DNA of 64,000 nucleotides from Diphasiastrum complanatum (Eukaryota > Streptophyta > Lycopodiopsida > Lycopodiales > Lycopodiaceae), in NCBI GenBank assembly GCA_029204225.1, contig CM055095.1:13343837-13407836 (forward strand). Direction: 5' to 3'. The notes under the pieces are model-generated. The model did no database searches. It was not told the origin of the DNA and was given only the letters and a program-made list of their open reading frames with translations. Shown here piece by piece: positions 11,637 to 21,186 of the stretch. Both the position numbers and the translations under genes were made by a program. The first letter of the stretch is position 1, and each line of letters begins with the position of its first letter.

Positions 11637-12215
11637 CAAGCACACTAGAAATATGCTAAATGTATTCTCAGATACATTTGAGGGACATTGAATTTTGGTT
11701 TGAAGTATGATCAGCCTGAAGCGCCAATATTGGTAGGACATACAAATGCTAATTGGTCAGGTAATATTGATGACAGGGGACCTACTAGTGGTCATACATT
11801 CAGTTATGGTATAGCTACAGTTTCATGGAGCAGCAAAAAGCAACCTGCAGTAGTCTTATCCTCGATGGAAGCTAATTATCGAGCACTCAACAATGCTACA
11901 CAAGAAGCGGTATGGTTATGAAGATTGCTTGTGGATTTAGGTCAACCATAGATGGATGCGACTACTATATCTTGCGACAATCAAAGCTGCATTCACCTTG
12001 CCAAAAATCCAGTTTTACATGCTCGAACCAAGCACATCGAAATACATTATCATTTTGTTTGAGAGAAAATTCTTGGTGGAGCCATTGATCTTGTTTTCTG
12101 TAAATCTGAAGATCAAATGGCAGATATTCTTACTAAGTCATTGGGTAGATGTAAATTTGAAAAGTTTGGTACTCTACTAGAAATAGAAGAATGCAATTTT
12201 ATCATTGAGGGAGAG
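11637..12215 (+). pseudogene. copia RNase H fragment
   Basis: Reads SQAH..KYAKCILRYI, GTLNFGLKYD, VGHTNANWSGNIDDRGPTSG, SSKKQPAVVLSSMEANYRAL, SCDNQSCIHLAKNPVLHART, KHIEIHYHFV and SEDQMADILTKSLG, a complete copia RNase H with several stops and shifts. The end GAGGGAGAG at 12207-12215 is a polypurine tract, immediately followed by a TG that opens an LTR. First catalytic Asp is Asn (HTNANW). Confidence 0.85.
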
Positions 12216-12480
12216 TGTTAGAAATCAATGATAAACTTCATTGTTACACTTCTTAATTACATTTTACGATGTACTTTATTATTGACTACTTTTACTAGTT
12301 GTAGGACAGTCTAGAGGTCTACTCTTAGGCTCTCTCTATGAAGGTTCACGGTTTATATGTACATTTTACATTCAGTATAAAGTCAGTGTGATTGAGTGAT
12401 ATTGTGTGTTCTTCTTCGTCTCCCTGTTTGGTGATTGCTTATGGTAAATGCTTGATGTTGCATATCTGATTATTGACAAG
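12216..12480 (+). repeat. copia 3' LTR, truncated
   Basis: Starts TGTTAGAAATC directly after the polypurine tract and runs to about 12480, where minus-strand copia RT begins. No matching 5' LTR is in the window. Confidence 0.6.
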
Positions 12481-12484
12481 GAGC

Positions 12485-13795
12485 AGTCGAATGCTTGTCA
12501 TCTTCAGCATTGGCGAATACGTGTCAAAATAATCGACTCCGTACCTTTGTCTGTAGCCCTTTGCGACAAGCCTTGCTTTGTAGCATCCAACAGTGCCATC
12601 TGATGTCATATTTCTTTTGTATACCCACTTGCAATCGACGATCTTTTTATTTTTGGGCAGCGGCTCTAGTGTCCATGTCTCGTTTTGTCTCATTGATTTG
12701 ATCTCCTCTGACATTGCCGTTGGGTTGATTTTTTGGGTTCGATTCATCGTTGTTTGAATATTTACGATTTGTGGGATTGATCTTCGGCTTCCTGCTGCTC
12801 TAGAGTTTGGGGCTCAGCATTCTGATTTGATGTTTGTCCTCGATCTCCCTCTTGAATTGGCAGCAATGTGAAGATCTCATGGCCTTTTTCATCCTTTAGT
12901 CTAGGGAATGTGGACTCATCGAACTTCACATCTCTACTCAAAATGACCTTCTTCGTGGTTGGATTGTAGAGTCTGTACGCTTGTGATTTGTTCAAGTATC
13001 CGACCATGATTGTCTACTTTGATTTGTCATCGAGTTTGTTTCTATTTTCTTTTGGAATGTGCTTGTATGCTGCACATTTGTATACATGCACATATGACAA
13101 ATCAGACTATCTACCTGTCCACATTTCGTACGGTGTTTTGTATCCAAAGCTGTCGTTGTTGATTTATTCTGCAGTTGTACTACTGCAGCTATTATTTCAG
13201 CCCACAATTGACTTGGAAATCGAGCCTGTGCTATCATGCATTTGGCTCCTTCGATTAGCATCCTGTTTTTTCTTTCTGAGACACCATTATATTTGGGTGT
13301 GTACGCAGGAGCGAATTGATGCTCTATTCCATGTTCTTGGCAGAATCTAAAAAATTTTGCGCTCTTGTACTCACCTCCATTATCAGATCTGATGATCTGA
13401 ATCTACTTTGAGGTGCGTCTCTCTGCAAATGCCACGAACTTTTTGAAAGAGTCAAACACTTTAGATTTTTTCTTTAGGTAGTAGATCGTTGTCATCCAGT
13501 TGTAGTCATCAATGAACGTCAAAAAATACCTCGATCTTGAGAGCGAATCAACTTTCATTGGTCCACAGACATCTGAGTGGATGAGTTCAAGAACTTCTTT
13601 ACTCTCTTTCCCTCATGTGTGAATGGATTCCAATGTTGTTTGCCTTTTTGACAAGCATTACAAAACTCAGTATCAGGTCTAGATATCTTCAGATCTGTGA
13701 CTAAGTCTTTCTTGCTCATGTCGTAGAGGCTCCTCATGTTCGTATTACTAATGCAAACTTTGTTACTCTGGAATGCAATGCAGGTTTGCATTTAT
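12485..13795 (-). pseudogene. copia integrase-RT fragment (element C)
   Basis: Minus-strand, in order from the right: GAG-pre-integrase (NTNMRSLYDMSKKDLV, CNACQKGKQHWNPFTH; 13555-13791), integrase core remnants (13260-13550), post-core (KCMIAQARFPSQLW; 12992-13261), the GYLNKSQAYRLYNPTTKKVILSRDV box (12762-13007), and the RT start (NETWTLEPLP, CKWVYKRN, YKARLVAKGY; 12439-12747). Closely related to element D at 18-26 kb. Frameshifts throughout; gag, most RT, RNase H and LTRs are missing. Confidence 0.88.
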
Positions 13796-13995
13796 GTTTA
13801 TGGTCCTGGAATGACTGCTGAAAGTTCATGCAAACTTGAGGCAGATGGTTGTTTCAAATGAGTGGGTATAAAGATGGGCATCACAAGAGCCCAAGGGCAT
13901 GAGATTCAAGTTGATCGTGCTCTCGACTTCATTTTGGGATTCCACAAAATAACAATATCATAAAGATTTTATATAGGAATCATATTTTCGAACCT

Positions 13996-15240
13996 TCAAG
14001 CCAATTGAGCAAGTATGACCATAGGACAATTGAACCACGGCTTGTGGGTCCCTCGTCTCTCTCTTCTAATTTCCACCTCCATCCATTTTTGGTCTTCCAA
14101 AGGCATGTGTCTTAGGAGAGTTTCTTTGTTTGCCATGCCAAACTTTTGTAGCATGAATATGTCATGTGATAATATGTGTGGGACATGTACTCTCATTAGT
14201 CTACAAAACAGTTACAATGTTTGTTAAGGACGTGTTTTGGACAAGCACAAAAGAGAGAATAAAAACTTGCGAGAACTGGAAACTGCATGATAAATGTGAG
14301 TCTTACCGATTTATGGAATGCAGGGCCAATATCAGTTCAGCTTCTTGTGATCTGTTTACTTCTATGAAGCTTCATTCCACTCTCACATGTCGAGCCCTGT
14401 TTGTCGAAAATTTTGGTTGTACTCAATAAAAGTCAGAACATTAACAAAGAAAGCTCCAGGAAACAAGTTTCCATCCCATATGATGAATTTTTTGTTTGAT
14501 AGGTGAATCCATTTCTAGTTGTGGAGTAGTTCTTGTTCAAACTTTGAATTCATGTCCCTCCACACTGGACCCTACTCATCAAGATCATAGCAAGAAACTT
14601 CAAGCTCGGGCTCCCCAATTCTTTTCACAGAAACTAGAAAAACACCAAGCTCTTTAAGGTATCCCATATCTCGAAACATGGGACCCAGAGCTACCGCATT
14701 CTCACGAACAGTATGGATAGACTCATTTATTACAAGGCTACAAAGTGGCACAAGTGGACGAGGTGTGTTCTTTTTCACTCTATAGGTTGATATCACATCT
14801 TGATATATTACGTTTGAATATTACTATTATGATGAATACAAAAAAAAAAGCTTTCAAAGTAGTGGAACGTGTACAATAAATAAATAAAGTCATTCCAGAC
14901 ACATCATCTAACATACTTGCAAAAGATCTGTTTGAATCTCTTTGCCATAGAGATGAAGTCAAGGGATTGTGTCCTCTTGTGGTGTGGTGTCATCCTGTTC
15001 CATTGACCTAGATGATTGGCCATGATCAACTATGTCAATTCTGATGACGTGTTCGATTGTAGGTGGTGGTTGTGTGGTAACTTGAGAGGGGTTCACCTCA
15101 ACTTCTAGGTCGACATTGTCAATAGTGTCTTCACTTCCCTCTCGTGTGTGTGAACTTCGACATGTGGATCTGAGGTTGTATTTCGACGAGGAGATGGCGA
15201 ATGATTTTCTGTCGTAGAAGTTACACGATGAGCTTTGCAA
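13996..15240 (-). pseudogene. spliced host-like pseudogene with WDGN motif
   Basis: Minus-strand exons can be linked by good splice sites. Exon 1 (15240-14917) is Ser/Thr/Glu-rich and then reads AKRFKQIFCK; donor GTATGT at 14916-14911, acceptor AG at 14781-14780. Exon 2 (from 14779) reads KKNTPRPLVPLCSLVINESI, TVRENAVALGPMFRDMGYLK, FLVSVKRIG and later NKKFIIWDGN (to 14467), with two in-frame TAG codons (14574-14572, 14517-14515). A third exon ends at 14307 (EVNRSQEAELILALHSINR; donor GTAAGA 14306-14301) and a fourth starts at 14200 (LMRVHVPHILSHDIFMLQKF) to 13996. Exon 1 needs one frameshift. Not recognised with certainty; conserved-looking ..TVRENA..LG..DMGYL.. followed by a xDGN box recalls a ParB/Srx-like fold. 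Confidence 0.5.
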
Positions 15241-16540
15241 AACATTACTATCTTATGAATAAAGCTTCAATCTTATTAAATTGACCTGTAAACCAAGAAC
15301 GAAAAGAATCATGGTAATACTAAATATAATTCTTATATCATCATGTGCCATGTTTGAATTTGTTCTATTTCGAGAACAAAGCTTCGGTTAAGTAGAAATA
15401 ATATTGATTTCAGAATTCGAAGTATGCGCCACTATACATACATCTTGCGATTGAAGTTATGATAAAATGAGTACGTATTTCAAAAACACTCTTAGCAATT
15501 TTGCTGATCTATCTAAAATATTCTATACGGTGCTTTGGCAAGTAAATAACTTAGAACTAAATAACTTAAGCCAGTACGGATATCGTAAAAGCCTAAACTT
15601 AGAATTAAATAACTTAAGCCAATACGGATACCGTAAAAGCCTAAATTTGTTGGGCAAGTTCCACGTTTAAATCCTATCCTGCTTGTATTTTTGAAGATGT
15701 TCCGCAGGATGGCTAGAATATTCCTTTGAATATCAGCCTACAAAGACTTGAGTCCTTAGTTGGATATCATATCTCCAACGGTCCCTTACGGATATTCTGA
15801 TTTGAACTTGCATCTTCAAGCTTAGCACTAAGAAATGTGAAAATAGATTCAAATGTTTGCTCCAATGCTTACAATATTGACAAGCAAGATGCTATTATCA
15901 TTTGGAGCAAGAAGAGTCTTTGAACCAATGTGTATGTTTTCTTAAATTCTTCAAGCGATTTGTTCATAAAAGGTTAAAAACATACGTGTCTAGAGCTTAA
16001 ATCTGTCGAGTGCCCTGTTCCACATAAAAATCGAAAATGTTAAGCTAAATGAAAGATAGACATATAGTACATGAAGATACAGGTTATTTACGGTGGTATA
16101 AGGGCCAAAAACAAAGATGACTTTTTGGTTTCCTGGAAAAGATTCCTTTTGATGCATAGAAATCTAAAAATGATAACAGAAAGTACATTTTGCATGTAAG
16201 AAATCAAGTTTTATATGTGTTTTAAGACACCACTAACTTACAAATTGCCACTAGTTTCTGTTGCCTTGCTCCCGCAAGTATTCCATGCAGTTTAAAAGTG
16301 AATTTACAATTAGAATTAGTGTTACAAGTTTTATCCTTCCATGACTTAGAAAAGAAAACCTGCTCTGGTTCATTTCAAAATCAGACACCATCCAAGTGCT
16401 GAGTACACATAATCCCTTTATGACAGCCTGCTGCAGATGAAATGCAGACAATGTGTACAAATCACGTGGCGATCTATGCTAATTCATCGACTCTCAGTCG
16501 CAATAGTTTGCAATTTTCTCAAAAGGTGCTCAGTCCTTCC
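15241..16540. other. non-coding stretch
   Basis: No gene or transposon domain recognised. Contains one 48-bp tandem duplication (listed separately). May include upstream sequence of the minus-strand pseudogene. Confidence 0.4.
15549..15646. repeat. 48-bp tandem duplication
   Basis: Two copies with period 48 (TTAGAACTAAATAACTTAAG at 15551 and TTAGAATTAAATAACTTAAG at 15599), about four differences. Confidence 0.9.
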
Positions 16541-16558
16541 AAGCGTGTAGCATGTACC

Positions 16559-16602
16559 CAAAAATCTCTGAGAAAGTAACAAAAATCTCTGAGAAAGTAA
16601 GA
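16559..16602. repeat. 22-bp tandem duplication
   Basis: AAAAATCTCTGAGAAAGTAA occurs twice in a row with a 1-base change between copies. Confidence 0.85.
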
Positions 16603-16813
16603 AATCAAATACCAAAATGATAGTCGATTTAAATTGAAATCTAATTTAGCAATGGCTCCAGCGCACTGGCTATCCCATCACTGATACAAAATCCAGAAAA
16701 CCATTTGCCCTTCTCCGAAGATTAGTTTCCCTTCGCAGATCCTGCAAGATGATTTTCCACCCTTTGAACTAGGAAACGTTAAACCAGCGACTTGCTCCAA
16801 GCAGCCCGAATCG

Positions 16814-17260
16814 ACATTTCAATTTTTTTTGGGAACCCAGCCGGAGGAGCAGAGCCGGCGGTACTCCTCCGGCTAGGCTTCCAAAAAAAATTTGAAATGT
16901 CAGCAGAGCAGCATCGACGATGCTACTAGCTAGGCAGCCCGCACTTTTTTCAATTTTTTTGGAAGCCACGTGGAGGAGCACCGCCGGCACTGCTCCTCCG
17001 CATTTCAATATTTTTTGGAAGCCTTTCGGAGGAGAAGCGCCGGCGCTACTCTCCAGGAGACTTTCAAAAAACATTTGAAAGAAATTTCTAGCTGTCAGAG
17101 GATCCGTGCCGTTGCGGCTCCTCATCTCAAATTTTCTGAAGCCTGTGGAGGAGCAGCACCGACGCTACTCCTCCGATTGGCTTCCCAAAAAAAAGTGAAA
17201 AAAAAAAATAAAAATTCGCCGGCCAGAGAAGAAACGCGGCGCTGCTCCTCCAATGACTTG
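16814..17260. repeat. array of GC-rich palindromes
   Basis: Four or five imperfect hairpin units in series. Each has a GC-rich inverted core of the form GGAGGAGCRSCGCCGGCGCTRCTCCTCC (16841-16876, 16974-17001, 17028-17060, 17148-17178) flanked by an AT-rich inverted pair TTTCAATTTTTTTTGG / CCAAAAAAAATTTGAAA. The first unit has 11-bp perfect inner arms (AGCCGGAGGAG) and outer arms spanning 16814-16904. The final unit (17220-17253) keeps only the right core. Frames through it are artefacts of GC content. Confidence 0.8.
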
Positions 17261-17603
17261 TTATTTTATACGGCATGCATTTGCATTTGGGACTACCTCT
17301 CTCTTCTCAGAACTACAAGGCGCACCATCACCACCTCCCTTCTCAAGGTAGATATCTGCAGCAACATGTATCTCCGGTGACTCAAAAAAAAAATTTCAAC
17401 TTTCGGACAAAAGTATGGTATTTTGGGGGCCCCTGAAAATACATTCACCTAGTTTTAATGGGTCCCATATATCAAATATTTAGTTTTTCTAGGCTCCCAA
17501 ACATTTCTGTTTTGGGCAATTTGATGTCCAAGCCAAAAAAATTTGCAACAAAGCTTGTTTTGATGAATTTTTTGATATTGGGACCAGGTCGATATATGTC
17601 TCA
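17261..17603. other. unassigned stretch next to LTR break
   Basis: No domain recognised. Sequence replaces the missing end of the adjacent family A LTR. Confidence 0.4.
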
Positions 17604-18154
17604 TTATCAGTTTAATTTTTAGAGTGACATGATCAGTGTCTCACTCGTTGGCAGCCTGACACTCTGCTCTTTCACTGTGTTCTGTTCGTTGGCAGACTTT
17701 CATGCACAACTCTTTCGTTTGTATTCTTTTTCTTTTCTGCTCTACTAACGCACATTCTCTATGTATTCTTTTGATCCAGAAAATAGTTTATATCTCCACA
17801 GTGTGGAGTTTACAAGATAGCTAAACAGAGAATTACAAGAGTAGTTAACGCTAATCAACCAATCAATTACTCTCCGTTGTTACTAACTATTTTAGTTGGG
17901 CGTGAAGTTTAAGACTCCATGCCCGTTGAGCTGCCAGCTAGTAGCACAAAAGATTTTCTTTCGTTTATTTTCATTTTGTGTCGTATCTTTTTGGTCCTGG
18001 AGGCATGTTTGACTTTCGCGAATCATTCAACCTTCGAGTTTCACTTCGCTTCATGTCTTAGGGTTGTCAAGGTACGTTGACTTTTGCGAATTGTTCGCCA
18101 TTCGACCTTCGCTTCACGTCGCGACAAAGTTGCAGGAGTTCACCATTTTTGACA
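17604..18154 (-). repeat. copia 3' LTR, family A (element D)
   Basis: On the minus strand starts TGTCAAAAATGGTGAACTCC at 18154 and matches 719-1280 closely until ..AAACTGATAAT at 17604, where homology stops; about 185 bp of the LTR end are missing. Directly preceded (minus sense) by the polypurine tract and the RNase H of element D. Confidence 0.88.
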
Positions 18155-18830
18155 CTCCCTCTTGAACCTTGCAGCTTTGCACGTTTAATCCAATAGCCTT
18201 TCTTCACTTTGCGAAGAGTGGCTTGTCGAGTGGCTTCGTGAGCAGATCTGCAATGATGTCTTCAGACTTTATGTACTGGACCCGGAGCTCTCCTTTCGAG
18301 ATCAAATCTCGAATGTGATGGGGATAGATAAATGGCACTCTGAGAATCCATCATCATCGTGCATGGTCCTCCTTGTGGTATCCCAACTACCTCCAGCATC
18401 ATTTGCAACCACACTACCTCATTCACCACCTTTGAAGCTGTGAGTATTTAGCTTTGCAAGAAGATTGAGCTACCAAGGTTTGCTTTTTGCATATCCAACT
18501 GATTGTTGCTCCGCACGCTATTGTACATCCTCAAATTACGGACTTGTTGTCATCTTTGCAGCTTGCCCAACTTGCATCACTGTAGTGGTACAACTCGAAT
18601 CCTTTTCTTTTGTTTTCTACTCTGTAGGTTAATCCCATATGTTGGATACCCTTCAGATATTGTAGGATTCGTTTTGCCATTTGTTAATGTGCCATGCCAG
18701 AATTGGAAGAGAATTGGCTTAAGGCATAAACAAAAAAAACTAGATCGGGTCTGGTACAAATTGTAAGGTACATCAGACTACCGCGATTAGGTTTTGGTAT
18801 TCTGTTTTTCTTCTTCTGTTCTTGGGCAAT
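18155..18830 (-). pseudogene. copia RNase H (element D)
   Basis: Minus-strand, in several frames: LQYLKGIQHMGL, YSDASWASCKDDNKSV, LVAQSS.KAKY, SQSAIYLS, RDLISKGELRVQYIKSED, IIADLLTKPLDKPLFAKR, then AIGLNVQSCKVQEGV at the end. A polypurine tract (AAGAGGGAG, 18163-18155) precedes the LTR. This is a full RNase H with stops and shifts. Confidence 0.8.
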
Positions 18831-18831
18831 C

Positions 18832-19919
18832 CTACTTTGTCAGCTTGGTTCTAGCTATCATTGGTGTGGCTTTTTCTTTGCAGTCCATCATGTGATACTG
18901 CTTGAACTCTTTTCTGGCATACTCAAACTGACTCAAGTGCATTTTGTCTTTTATTTGATCTCTTCTGATCTCCAGCCCGAGGCATTTTGTTGTTTCTCCT
19001 AGATTTGTGATTTCATAATTTTCAAAAATCTGACTCTTTGTGTCTTTGATCAACATCAAGGAATTTCCTATCATAAGGGAATCATCCATGAAAATAGTCA
19101 GTATCACGAAATCTTTTCCTATTCTTTTTATGTAGGCATTACAGTCTGGCTGTGTAGGATTGAAGTCTAGAGACTTCAAAAGACTGTCGAGCATCTTGTA
19201 CCAAGCTCGTGATGCCTGCTTTAGACCATAAATGCATCTCTGCAACCGACAAACATATTGTCGATATTTGGGGTCTTCAAATCCTTCAGGCTATTTCATG
19301 AAGATTTTTTCCTCTAGATCTCTGTGGAGAAAGGCTATCTTCACATCAATTTGGTGAATTTCCAGATTGTGTTGTGTAGCGCATGCAAGGAGTAGTCGTA
19401 TGCTTGTCATCTTGACCATCGGTGAATATATGTCGAAATAATCAGCACCATACCTTTGTGTGTAGCCCTTTCCGACAAGTCTTGCCTTGTAACGGCCAAC
19501 AGTGCCATCTGATTTCATTTTACTCTTGTACACCCACTTGCAGTCGACGATCTTTTTGTTTTCTAGCAGTGGCTCTAGCGTCCATGCCTCATTTCGCCTC
19601 ATCGACTCGATCTCTTCTGACATTGCCTGCTTTCAAAATTCTCCCTCCGGACCCTGGACAGCTTCTTGATATGTTGTTGGCTCTTCAATCCTCGATCTCC
19701 CTCTTGAAAGGGCAGTAGTGTGAAGATCTCATGGTCTTTTTCATCTTTTTGTCTAGGAAATGTGGACTCATCAAACTTCACATCTCTACTTGAAACAACT
19801 TTTTTTGTGGTTGAGTTGTAGATTCTATACACTTGTGATCCATTCAAGTACCCGACCATGATTGTTTGCTCTAGTTTATCATCAAGCTTGTTTCTTTTTT
19901 CTTTTGGATTGTGCTTGTA
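18832..19919 (-). pseudogene. copia RT and integrase C-terminus (element D)
   Basis: Minus frames: 19599-19919 has YKHNPKEKRNKLDDKL and GYLNGSQVYRIYNSTTKKVV (post-integrase box); 19291-19623 has NEAWTLEPLLENKKIVDCKW, ARLVGKGYTQRYG and HQIDVKIAFLHRDLEEKI; 18832-19245 has MQRCIYGLKQASRAWYKML, FVILTIFMDDSLMIG (the YVDD box is changed to FMDD) and LGETTKCLGLEIRRD. The integrase reading is interrupted at 19920 by element J and resumes at 25791. Confidence 0.9.
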
Positions 19920-19924
19920 TGCTG
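19920..19924. repeat. target site duplication of J, left
   Basis: TGCTG, identical to 25786-25790. Flanks the LTR ends exactly. Confidence 0.95.
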
Positions 19925-20208
19925 TGTGAAAAATTGTCAACTAGTAGTATTTTCCTAACTTGAGATTTTGTAGGCCTATGGCCAAATAAAAGTTAGAGAT
20001 AGGTTCATACATGTATGTAGAGGCCCAAAGTATGTGTACACTACTTTTGAGGTCACATTAATTAGAGGAGGTCGAGTGTGGAGCTCTTCTATTGGCTCAT
20101 AATTTGGTGCATTCCTATTTGACCAAATTTCTAGGTATATGGGTGAATCCTATTGGACCCCAATTTTAGCCTATCATAAGACAAGTGGCCAAGAGGCACT
20201 ATGGCTGC

Positions 20209-20216
20209 TATAAATA
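20209..20216 (+). promoter_or_regulatory. TATA box of J LTR
   Basis: TATAAATA in the LTR, 285 bp from its start; transcription would begin about 30 bp downstream (R start near 20240). Repeated in the 3' LTR at 25417-25424. Confidence 0.7.
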
Positions 20217-20362
20217 GCCATCTCCACGAGTATGTACACATCTCATTTTCATTCTATTGAATGAATGTTATGCTCTTTGAAGATCCATCTTCTTCTCTCT
20301 CACTTTTTTGTTCATATCTTGCATTCTAGCCACTAGAATTGTGATTTCTTTGTTGCTATGGC

Positions 20363-20376
20363 TTCACACGTGTGAA
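20363..20376. promoter_or_regulatory. G-box palindrome in J LTR
   Basis: TTCACACGTGTGAA, a perfect 14-bp palindrome with CACGTG core, also at 25571-25584. CACGTG is the binding core of plant bHLH and bZIP factors; use here is inferred. Confidence 0.55.
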
Positions 20377-20577
20377 ATGCAGGTTGTAGGCTCTGAAGTA
20401 CGGACAGGGACAGCAAGTTTCTGTTTGTGGAAGCTTATGATCAGATTTTGATGTTTAGTTGATGTTTAGTATGCTTAACATCACAATTTCTATCATTTTT
20501 TCAATCTAGATGTGCATAACTTCCATGGCCAAGATCTTTATGAAACTTTAGCATCTTTTGGATCTGAGTTTTTCACA

Positions 20578-20589
20578 TGGTATCAGAGC
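20578..20589 (+). other. primer-binding site of J
   Basis: TGGTATCAGAGC directly abuts the LTR CA end; complementary to initiator Met-tRNA 3' end. Confidence 0.95.
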
Positions 20590-21186
20590 ATTAGGCGGCC
20601 AAATGTGCAGGTTTTGCCAGATTTAGAAGAGATTTGTGGGCGAGTTTGCTTTTGTAGCATTCCAATCAAGTTTCTAGCTAAAAATCTTGTTGATTTATGT
20701 GTAGAAATTGGATCTTTGTGATCAAAACATCATTTGTATGCATTTCAATTGAAGTAGGGCGAATTCCCTCTGTACTTATCAGAATAAGGAGACAAAAATT
20801 GTTTTGGAAAGAGGGAGATGCAAGATCCAACAAGATCCTATTAGTTTTCCATTCTAGCATATAGTTTTTTGATTCAATTTCTTGCTTCTTCATGTCAAAA
20901 ACTTCAAAATTGATGTAACCCTCTGATTTTCAGTTTGCTGAATGATTCAAGAGTGTATTTCAATCTTAGGAGTGAGGGAAAAGCAAGTATATTGAGGTTT
21001 GGTCTTGGTTTGATCAAGAAATCATAAAACTAGTGGCTAAAATTAAGGAAAAAGTGAGGAAAAGAGAGAAAAAGTAAGGTTTTAGGTTCCAAATCTTTGT
21101 GATTTCTTCTTGTGTTTCATTTGTTGATTCAAGAGAGTGCTTAGTGCATTGGAACAGGTCAAAGATCAGAGATCAATCATTGCAAC
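20590..21186 (+). other. untranslated leader of J
   Basis: About 600 bases without a useful reading frame between PBS and the gag start. Presumably holds dimerisation and packaging signals; none can be named from sequence. Confidence 0.6.

Larger units (their letters stand above)
19925..20577 (+). repeat. 5' LTR of J
   Basis: Starts TGTGAAAAA and ends TTTTTCACA, a perfect 9-bp terminal inverted repeat. Same length and, by eye, same sequence as 25133-25785. Contains a TATA box and a 14-bp palindrome TTCACACGTGTGAA with a G-box core. Confidence 0.97.

Noticed and set aside
14959-15240. Treating this 93-codon frame as an independent gene
   Set aside because: It lies just upstream of the WDGN pseudogene on the same strand and is better seen as its first exon, though one frameshift is needed.
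16769-17380. Open frames on both strands of 118-136 codons
   Set aside because: They run through the GC-rich palindrome array, where stops are rare for compositional reasons; no domain is present.
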